Part shown: positions 1-4,959 of the stretch, piece by piece
How the letters are laid out: each line of letters begins with the position of its first letter
Numbering within the stretch: the stretch's first letter is position 1
Source of the DNA: Euryarchaeota archaeon UBA495
Lineage (GTDB): Archaea; Thermoplasmatota; Poseidoniia; Poseidoniales; Poseidoniaceae
Length of the DNA stretch: 6,861 nucleotides
NCBI GenBank assembly: GCA_002496845.1
Contig: DALQ01000072.1
Location: forward strand, 1 to 6,861
Direction of reading: 5' to 3'
The notes under the pieces: generated by a model
Databases searched by the model: none
Seen by the model: only the letters and a program-made list of their open reading frames with translations
What the model was told of the DNA's origin: nothing
Program-made: the position numbers and the translations under genes

Positions 1-1
1 G

Positions 2-475
2 GGCGTCGAGTGGTGGCTCCACCCTGACGACACCTTCCTCCAGTCCCTGGCCCAACAAAGTGCGGCCAGGTGGGGGTTGCCACCCTTGCCTGAACCTGCG
101 GAGGCCGACCATGACCTCGCCCATGGCCAAACGGTGCACGTCGGCAGCCTGACCTTCGAGGTACTCCACACGCCCGGCCACACCCTTGGCGGCGTCTGTC
201 TGTTGCTCCGGGTTGAGGGCTCCGCCGATCACCTGTTTGTGGGCGACACGCTGTTCGCCGGCTCGGTCGGTCGCACCGACCTTCCAAACACAGGGGGCGA
301 CTTTCAACTCCTGGCCACGTCAATTCACACCCACTTATGGCCCTTGGACGGGGACACCGTGGTGCATCCCGGGCACGGACCGCTGACGACCATTGGCCAC
401 GAGCGTGAAACGAACCCCTTCGTTGGCGTTGGGGCAGGCGAACACGGCACCTACAGCCGCGGAAAGTACGCCTGA
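2..475 (+). CDS. Metallo-beta-lactamase-fold hydrolase, YcbL/glyoxalase II-like (5' partial)
   Basis: This is the C-terminal 157 residues of an MBL-fold hydrolase; the frame is open to the left edge, so the start and the first metal motif (HxHxDH) lie outside. The visible part has three late hallmarks of the fold: HTPGHTLGG at residues 56-64 with metal ligand His60, FVGDTLFAGSVGRTDLP at 79-95 with bridging Asp82, and HPGHGP at 122-127 with final ligand His125. The tail GHERETNPF is like that of the YcbL branch of glyoxalase II-type enzymes, which are about 215 residues long, so roughly a quarter is missing. Family members hydrolyse thioesters such as S-lactoylglutathione or related small substrates; the substrate here cannot be read from the sequence. 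An internal TTG at 77 could start an ORF, but the homologous sequence continues upstream of it, so it is not the start. The stop lies 3 nt from the convergent etfA stop. Confidence 0.88.
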   Translation, partial: GVEWWLHPDDTFLQSLAQQSAARWGLPPLPEPAEADHDLAHGQTVHVGSLTFEVLHTPGHTLGGVCLLLRVEGSADHLFVGDTLFAGSVGRTDLPNTGGDFQLLATSIHTHLWPLDGDTVVHPGHGPLTTIGHERETNPFVGVGAGEHGTYSRGKYA

Positions 476-478
476 ACC

Positions 479-1408
479 TCAGGACATCATGCCGGAAAGC
501 GTCGATGTCAGCACGGGAAGGGCTTCTTCCCAGGTGGCCACGATGCCGTAATCGGCGTGCTTGAAGATCGGCGCGTCGGCGTCCTTGTTGATGGCCACGA
601 TGTACTTCGAGGAGCGCATGCCAGCCAAGTGCTGAATCGCACCGGAGATGCCGACGGCGATGTACAGGTTCGGGTTGACCGTCTTTCCAGTCTGGCCCAC
701 CTGCATGCTGTGGGGGATGTCCTCCCACGTGTCCACGGCAGCGCGGGACGCACCGACGGCGGCGCCGATGGTGTCTGCGAGGGTTTCCAAGTGGCTGAAG
801 TTGTCAGGTGAACCCATGCCACGACCGCCGGACACGATGATGCTGGCTTCGGCGACGTCAAGGCGTTCGCTTGCACGGGCCATCATCTCGACGACGGCCG
901 TACGAACGTCGCCGCTGGCGTCAACGACCGACACGTCAGCTCCACCGCCGGCTTCAGCGGCAGCGAAGACGTTCGCACGGAGGGTGATGACGGAGGCGCC
1001 GTCCACTTCCACGGTCTGCATGGCCTTGCCCGAGAGAATGGGCGAAGTCAGTTGGCTTCCGTTGATTCCAACGACGTCCTGAACCACGGGCAATCCACGG
1101 CGGGCAGCGAGCCGAGCGGCCAGATCCTTAGAACGGGCGCTGGCGAGGGCAAGGACGGTTCCTTGAGGCGCCACGGCGTCGATGGCTTGAGCCCAAGCAG
1201 CCGCATCGTAAGCGGAGAAGACATCGGACTTGGCAGCAATGACGCGAGCAACGCCAGCGAAGGCGGCTGCGTTGGCCGCGCCTGCATCGGTGCAGGGCAC
1301 GACGACGGTGGGGTTGGCACCCATGCCCACGGCAGCGGTCACGAGTTCAGCGGTGGCGGGTGCAACAGCGCCCGCGGTGGTTTCAGCAATGATGACGGTT
1401 TCAGACAT
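479..1408 (-). CDS. etfA: Electron transfer flavoprotein, alpha subunit
   Basis: EtfA (309 aa, normal length) pairs with EtfB to carry electrons, via one FAD, from acyl-CoA dehydrogenases to an ETF:quinone oxidoreductase. The N-terminal Rossmann-like domain spans about residues 1-180 and the FAD domain about 185-309. The FAD signature is complete: SGGRG (Arg196), GASRA (Ser221), QVGQTGK (Gln239, Thr240), LYIAVGISGAIQH at 248-260 (His260), Asn274 and ADYGIV (Asp286). These match the FAD contacts of human ETF-alpha as I recall them. The open frame continues 174 codons upstream through etfB, but that part is shadow: the ATG at 1408 begins a typical EtfA N-terminus and has a strong Shine-Dalgarno site. 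It follows etfB by 10 nt and is surely co-transcribed with it. It converges with the hydrolase gene, 3 nt between stops. Confidence 0.97.
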   Translation of the reverse strand: MSETVIIAETTAGAVAPATAELVTAAVGMGANPTVVVPCTDAGAANAAAFAGVARVIAAKSDVFSAYDAAAWAQAIDAVAPQGTVLALASARSKDLAARLAARRGLPVVQDVVGINGSQLTSPILSGKAMQTVEVDGASVITLRANVFAAAEAGGGADVSVVDASGDVRTAVVEMMARASERLDVAEASIIVSGGRGMGSPDNFSHLETLADTIGAAVGASRAAVDTWEDIPHSMQVGQTGKTVNPNLYIAVGISGAIQHLAGMRSSKYIVAINKDADAPIFKHADYGIVATWEEALPVLTSTLSGMMS

Positions 1409-1411
1409 GGT

Positions 1412-1420
1412 GATCACCTC
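1412..1420 (-). promoter_or_regulatory. Ribosome binding site of etfA, overlapping the etfB stop
   Basis: On the minus strand the sequence GAGGTGATC lies 3-4 nt before the etfA ATG and is a near-full complement of the archaeal/bacterial 16S rRNA 3' end. Its first two bases are part of the etfB TGA stop, which points to translational coupling and fixes the etfA start at 1408. Confidence 0.85.
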
Positions 1421-2156
1421 AGAGTACGTTGGCCTCCTCACGGAGCAGACGGGCGACGTCCGCAGCAGCGGCACCGCCTTCGTAGGACTTGCCCGCCGGC
1501 TTGGCGGGAGGGAGCGCGCATCCGACCACGCGGACGGTGCTGGCACCGACGGCCGCGGAGCGAACGTCCACAGCGGCCTTTTTGGCTTGCATGATACCGC
1601 GCACGTTCGGCTTGCGGACCTTGAGGTCGCCCTTGTCACAGGAGATGACCGCGGGAGTGGGAACATGGACACGGGCGTTGCCGCCTTCCGCTGGAGTGAT
1701 GACGTGCACGCCACCTGCGAAATCCAATCCAACAACGTTTGAAACGCTGGCCCAACCGATGCGCTCAGCGAGGCCGGGTCCGGTGGATCCTGCGCCGGTG
1801 TCGGCCGCGGACTTGCCGCAGTAGACGACCTCTGCACCGAGTTCGGTGACCGCAGCCGAAAGGGCCGCTTGGAGCGCATTGGAGTCGAGCCACCCTTCGT
1901 GGTCGAGGCGGACGATGTGATCCGCACCAATGGCCTTGGCGTCCTTCAGCACCTTGTCGGCGCCTGCGCCACCCATGGTCACGGCGGTGACGTTGCCTCC
2001 AGAAGCCTCCTTGTGGCGCAGGGCCGCTTCGAGGGCGAACTCGTCGTAGGGGCTCATGACCATCTTCACGCCGGTCATGTCAACCGCATCGCCGGCGATG
2101 GCAATCCGGGCGTTCGTGTCTGGAACCTGCTTGACAAGGACGACGATTTCGGGCAT
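1419..2156 (-). CDS. etfB: Electron transfer flavoprotein, beta subunit
   Basis: EtfB (245 aa, normal length) forms the heterodimer with EtfA; in classical ETFs it holds a structural AMP, in bifurcating ETFs a second FAD. The N-terminus MPEIVVLVKQVPDT is typical, followed by MSPYDEFALEAALR at 34-47, in which an Asp/Asn-x-x-Ala-Leu-Glu-type motif is normal for the family. The beta signature region is visible near 160-190, with VPTPAVISC at 165-173 and KPNVRGIMQAKK at 182-193. The nucleotide-binding loop at 115-131 (KSAADTGAGSTGP) is unusual: Gly123 and Ser124 occupy the places of Asn and Gln in human ETF-beta. The frame could extend 13 codons upstream, but the ATG at 2156 starts the conserved N-terminus and has its own Shine-Dalgarno site. 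It is the first gene of etfBA and lies head-to-head with the MCM-like gene. Confidence 0.96.
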   Translation of the reverse strand: MPEIVVLVKQVPDTNARIAIAGDAVDMTGVKMVMSPYDEFALEAALRHKEASGGNVTAVTMGGAGADKVLKDAKAIGADHIVRLDHEGWLDSNALQAALSAAVTELGAEVVYCGKSAADTGAGSTGPGLAERIGWASVSNVVGLDFAGGVHVITPAEGGNARVHVPTPAVISCDKGDLKVRKPNVRGIMQAKKAAVDVRSAAVGASTVRVVGCALPPAKPAGKSYEGGAAAADVARLLREEANVL

Positions 2157-2161
2157 TTGAA

Positions 2162-2166
2162 CACCT
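2162..2166 (-). promoter_or_regulatory. Ribosome binding site of etfB
   Basis: AGGTG on the minus strand, 5 nt before the ATG at 2156. It supports this start over the upstream in-frame alternatives and shows the same GGTG core as the sites of etfA and tyrS. Confidence 0.65.
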
Positions 2167-2274
2167 ATGTCCACCGGCACCGAGACGAGGCACAAGAAGG
2201 TTGTCTCAGGACTCTGTGGTCTATCGCGACGGTTACCACGAAGGGCAGGATTGATGAACCGTCCAACTTGAGCC

Positions 2275-2278
2275 GAGG
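2275..2278 (+). promoter_or_regulatory. Weak ribosome binding site of the MCM-like gene
   Basis: GAGG 4 nt before the ATG at 2283. It is short, but it is the best candidate and favours 2283. The next in-frame ATG at 2334 (preceded by CAGGA) would remove 17 poorly conserved residues and cannot be excluded. Confidence 0.4.
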
Positions 2279-2282
2279 CTCC

Positions 2283-3188
2283 ATGTCATTCGGTCGAACG
2301 GAACTCGGGCCAGAGGCCGAAACCCAGGAATTGATGACGGCGTTCGGAACCTTCATCGAAACGAAGTACGGAGGCGACCTTGAAGCGCTCTCGACCTGCG
2401 AAGAGGAAATCTTCTCCTTCGAAGTGGAATGGAGCGACCTATGCGCCGACCCGATCATTCAGGGCTACCTTGGAGACAGTTTGGACCACTTCATGACAAT
2501 CGCCGAGACCGTGCTCAACGACCGTTTTCTCCACTTCATGCAGCGCCCTTGCAGGTTGGTGTTGAGGCTGAACGGCCTGACCGAGGATCACAAGCGCAAG
2601 CTCGACAGCCTTCGGATGCGAGACCGAAGGAAACTGTTCACCTTCGACACCCTGGTCGTTGGGCGCACGCCACCGCTGGGCTACCTCCAGCGGGCCTCCT
2701 ATGCCTGCGCGGCGAAGGGCTGTGACTACATCGGACAAATCAATCAGCGCTTGGCCCGCCAGCGTGAGAGCCCCGGACACTGTCCAAAATGCGCGGAGCG
2801 CTACCTTGCTGGCTTGGAACCCGAAGAGCGGGAGATGGCCAAGCGCTTTCTGCCACGTCCGTCCTACCGGATGGTCGACGAAGAACTGCGTTACATCGAC
2901 GTGCAGTACCTCTCTGTGATGGACGTCAATCCCGACTCAGAAGGCCCGTGGTCCCTCGGAGAACACGTCTGGACCGCGGTCGTCGACGAGGACTTTGTCG
3001 ACGCATACCCCGTGGGTTCGTTGGTCCGACTCCACGCCTCGGTGCAGGTCGACCACCTGCCGGAACGCACCTTCGACAAAGACACACGACGCGTCATGGT
3101 CCTCAGGGTCGAAGGCATCGAGATGCTTGACGAGCCGGCCACGCACTTCGACGAAGTCACCTGGACCAGCGAGCCGGCGTGGCGCTGA
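2283..3188 (+). CDS. Stand-alone MCM N-terminal-domain protein (helical bundle, zinc ribbon, OB fold), no AAA+ motor
   Basis: A 301-aa protein whose whole length resembles the N-terminal half of archaeal MCM helicase. Residues 15-90 match the helical A domain: FGTFIETKYGGDLEAL, then FEVEWSDL in the place of MCM's VDYLDL. Residues 92-135 match the start of the OB fold, RLVLRLNGL, then LRMRDRRKLFTFDTLVVGRT, like MCM LRSKFIGKFVAVDGIVRKT. A zinc ribbon follows: Cys142-x4-Cys147 and Cys167-x2-Cys170. Residues 205-278 match the rest of the OB fold: YIDVQYL (the D-x-Q of MCM), VDEDFVDAYPVGSLVRL (like MCM LEDDLVDTLTPGDIVRV) and RTFDKDTRR. A full MCM is about 650-700 aa with Walker A/B motifs; none follow here, and the next base begins convergent tyrS, so this is not a remnant of a decayed full gene. 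MCM N-domains bind DNA and form hexamer rings. I infer a DNA-binding or helicase-interacting role; catalysis is not expected. It is divergent from etfB, and nothing in the context explains its job. Confidence 0.78.
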   Translation: MSFGRTELGPEAETQELMTAFGTFIETKYGGDLEALSTCEEEIFSFEVEWSDLCADPIIQGYLGDSLDHFMTIAETVLNDRFLHFMQRPCRLVLRLNGLTEDHKRKLDSLRMRDRRKLFTFDTLVVGRTPPLGYLQRASYACAAKGCDYIGQINQRLARQRESPGHCPKCAERYLAGLEPEEREMAKRFLPRPSYRMVDEELRYIDVQYLSVMDVNPDSEGPWSLGEHVWTAVVDEDFVDAYPVGSLVRLHASVQVDHLPERTFDKDTRRVMVLRVEGIEMLDEPATHFDEVTWTSEPAWR

Positions 3189-3189
3189 T

Positions 3190-4332
3190 TCAACGCGCCA
3201 TGAGGTCGCGAACGGCCTCCAGAAGGTCGGGCTGTGCCTCAAAGTGCGAAGCAACCGCGGCCAGCCCATCTGCAAGCCCGTCGGCGACACCCCACTTTGC
3301 GTCAAGGGGATGCAAGGTACCGTCGGCCACCGCCGCGCGGAAGGCATCGAGGTCGTCCCACGTGGACGGTTCACCGAATTTCGGATTGGGCGTGACGGTG
3401 ATCGAGCCTTGCTCGGGCAAGACGATGTGTTCGGCGAGTTCGTAGACTGGAGAAGCTGCGTCTTCTGGGTCGAGGTAGGCCTTTCGCATCTTCTTGCGCA
3501 TCACGTTCACGTCGTCATGAAGCAGCAACGCACCCTTTGGATCGGATTTGCTCATCTTGTGGTCGAAACTTTCCATCCGTCCACCAGAAGCCGTCAGGCC
3601 GGAAATAATGGGCGTGTGCAAGCAGGTCGCTTTTCGCCATCCCCAGCGCTGCGAAACGTCGCGCATGTACATGTGCGCCTTGCGTTGGTCCATGCCACCA
3701 ATGGCGAGATCGATGTCCAAGTGACCAATGTCCGCCGCTTGCATGGCAGGGTAGTAGAACTTCGACAGGTCGTTGTCCGAAGAGGATTCATCGCGACCCA
3801 TGATGGAGAAGGTCTTGCGAACCTGAGCGAGCGTCATGCCCTTGCTGCAGCGCAGGACACGAGCCCAATAATCGCCGTCGGACATCACCGTGGAAGCCCA
3901 GAGAAAGCGCAATTGGCCGGGACCTTCGCCCTCGTCCGGATGACCCAACAAAGCCCTGAAGGTGTCTTCCATGTACCGTGCCGTGGTCTGAATGGCCTCC
4001 ATGTCGCCGCCAAATTTGTCGTTGACCCAAGCGTGCCAGTCGGCCAAGAAGACCATCACGTTGGCTTGGGCATCGAGGAGCTTGCGCAGACGAAGGGCGA
4101 GCACTTTCCAGCCGATATGCGCGGTGCCTGAGGGTTCGAATCCAACATAACAGCGAATGACATCGTCACCGGCCATGCTTGGGCCGCCAGAAAGCACGGA
4201 AATGAGGTGGTCGAGCCCGACCACTTCCTGCGCTCCGTCCACCATCAACTTCAGCCGAGCGAGGGCGGCCTCGTCGAGGTCCGCCAAGCCGGGATGAGTC
4301 TCGACCATGGCGTCCAGGTCAACGAGGTCCAC
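3190..4332 (-). CDS. tyrS: Tyrosyl-tRNA synthetase, archaeal type
   Basis: This class I synthetase charges tRNA-Tyr with tyrosine in the cytoplasm. It has 380 aa against about 306 in Methanocaldococcus jannaschii and, like other archaeal TyrRS, ends without an S4 domain. The catalytic fold shows YVGFEPSGTAHIGW at 62-75: Tyr62 corresponds to the tyrosine-binding Tyr32 of M. jannaschii, and HIGW stands for HIGH. FLADWHAW is at 95-102 and YPAMQAADI at 194-202 (Tyr194, Gln198, Asp201, the amino-acid pocket that distinguishes Tyr from Trp enzymes). IGGMDQRKAHM is at 211-221 and KMSKS at 259-263. The C-terminal helical part resembles the tRNA anticodon-contacting region of archaeal enzymes (LHPLDAKWGVAD). 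The start is GTG at 4332, chosen for its Shine-Dalgarno site; the ATG at 4308 is an internal alternative. It follows the DUF5611-like gene by 9 nt. Its stop lies 1 nt from the convergent MCM-like stop. Confidence 0.95.
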   Translation of the reverse strand: MDLVDLDAMVETHPGLADLDEAALARLKLMVDGAQEVVGLDHLISVLSGGPSMAGDDVIRCYVGFEPSGTAHIGWKVLALRLRKLLDAQANVMVFLADWHAWVNDKFGGDMEAIQTTARYMEDTFRALLGHPDEGEGPGQLRFLWASTVMSDGDYWARVLRCSKGMTLAQVRKTFSIMGRDESSSDNDLSKFYYPAMQAADIGHLDIDLAIGGMDQRKAHMYMRDVSQRWGWRKATCLHTPIISGLTASGGRMESFDHKMSKSDPKGALLLHDDVNVMRKKMRKAYLDPEDAASPVYELAEHIVLPEQGSITVTPNPKFGEPSTWDDLDAFRAAVADGTLHPLDAKWGVADGLADGLAAVASHFEAQPDLLEAVRDLMAR

Positions 4333-4337
4333 ACCAC

Positions 4338-4343
4338 CACCTC
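4338..4343 (-). promoter_or_regulatory. Ribosome binding site of tyrS within the stop of the upstream gene
   Basis: GAGGTG on the minus strand, 5 nt before the GTG start at 4332. Its first two bases are the last two of the upstream TGA stop. This decides the GTG start and suggests that translation of tyrS is coupled to the upstream gene. Confidence 0.75.
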
Positions 4344-4860
4344 AAAGGAGATTCTTCAGTTTCTTGATCATGCCTTCCGTGGGGCTCTTGCCCTCGTCCA
4401 GCACGGCCTGAAGCGCGTCGATGCGCTCGAGAATGGCATTCCGCGCCTCCGCGTCCAAGGAGGTGCTCAATTCCAACGTCTTGTGGGCCATGTTGATCGT
4501 CGACTTGGCGCCGGAGATGTTCTTCGCTTCCTCCTTGGCCTTGTCACCTCGCTGCTTGGCGTTGTACCCGGTGGCATCGTCAAGGAAGGTGGACCAGCGA
4601 CGACGGGATTCCATCGCGATCTCCATCCCTTGTTCGTCGAGGAAGGTTTGGAGGTCGTCGCCCTTGAGTTGAACCACGTCGACCACCAATCGGCCGTCGG
4701 CGTATTCTCCGCTGACGCTGGTCATCAGGCCGAAGGAGGCTTGGAATCGTCCATCCACATCGGCGCTTGCACCGTCGAAGGCTTCCGCGGCCAATTTCGC
4801 CAATCCTGCGTTGCCGCCGGTCTTCTTTTCGTGGCCGCGTCGGACGTGAAATCGCTCCAT
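4342..4860 (-). CDS. DUF5611-like archaeal protein of unknown function
   Basis: A 172-aa soluble protein. The N-terminal 120 residues have the pattern I associate with archaeal family DUF5611: a start like MERFHVRRGH, a short DGRFQASFG strand at 37-44, GRLVVDVVQLKGD at 56-68, and the strongest motif RRRWSTFLDDATGYNAKQR at 86-104, followed by a basic helix (residues 105-115). Residues 120-172 add a helical, charged tail ending in MIKKLKNLL. There is no signal peptide, membrane segment or cysteine. No biochemical role is known to me. It is the first gene of an operon with tyrS, 9 nt apart and in the same reading frame, so a link to translation is possible but only from position. The ATG at 4860 gives the family-like N-terminus; ATGs at 4878 and 4887 are in frame upstream, and none of the three has a good Shine-Dalgarno site. 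Confidence 0.65.
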   Translation of the reverse strand: MERFHVRRGHEKKTGGNAGLAKLAAEAFDGASADVDGRFQASFGLMTSVSGEYADGRLVVDVVQLKGDDLQTFLDEQGMEIAMESRRRWSTFLDDATGYNAKQRGDKAKEEAKNISGAKSTINMAHKTLELSTSLDAEARNAILERIDALQAVLDEGKSPTEGMIKKLKNLL

Positions 4861-4959
4861 GCACCCGGCCACGGTCATGCTCGGCATAAGGTTCGCCCCG
4901 CGAGACAGCGCTCCTTCACGCACAGGAGAGGTTTTCATGCACGTCGCCGCCCCGGGCTC
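4861..4959. promoter_or_regulatory. Divergent promoter region between DUF5611-like gene and propeller gene
   Basis: This 99-nt gap must hold promoters for both divergent genes. The only A/T-leaning box is CATAAGG near 4885-4891 (CCTTATG on the minus strand). It sits about 26-30 nt before the minus-strand ATG at 4860, the spacing expected for a TATA element of a leaderless archaeal transcript. That reading is weak. The plus-strand Shine-Dalgarno-like AGGAGAGG at 4924-4931 is discussed under findings. Confidence 0.35.

Larger units (their letters stand above)
2157..2282. promoter_or_regulatory. Divergent promoter region between etfBA and the MCM-like gene
   Basis: This 126-nt gap separates two divergent start codons and must hold both promoters. 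I see no clear archaeal TATA box or bacterial -35/-10 pair in either direction; the region is mixed-sequence and not A/T-rich. A 7-bp inverted repeat, GACGGTT at 2228-2234 and AACCGTC at 2257-2263, lies in it, but a match of this size is expected about once in two such regions by chance. Confidence 0.5.

Noticed and set aside
1409..1930. 174-codon in-frame upstream extension of etfA
   Set aside because: It lies within etfB in another frame, has no EtfA-like sequence, and the true start at 1408 has a strong Shine-Dalgarno site.
2228..2263. 7-bp inverted repeat GACGGTT/AACCGTC as an operator
   Set aside because: With a 22-nt spacer and no extension, one such match is expected by chance in about every second region of this length.
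1869..2282. 138-codon upstream extension of the MCM-like gene
   Set aside because: Mostly antisense to etfB, with no domain resemblance; long open frames on the opposite strand are common in GC-rich DNA.
2283..3188. MCM-like gene as a truncated pseudogene of mcm
   Set aside because: The frame is intact, all zinc ligands are kept, the C-terminus extends past the OB fold, and no AAA+ remnant exists downstream.
2995..4131. 378-codon plus-strand ORF opposite tyrS
   Set aside because: The composition is that of a mirror of tyrS codons, with no recognisable motif or good ribosome site; tyrS on the other strand is certain.
3190..4332. Tryptophanyl-tRNA synthetase instead of TyrRS
   Set aside because: The YPAMQAADI pocket (Tyr, Gln, Asp) and the FEPSG plus KMSKS combination fit archaeal TyrRS.
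4207..4959. 251-codon upstream extension of the propeller gene
   Set aside because: Antisense to tyrS and the DUF5611-like gene; it would bury the signal peptide inside the protein.
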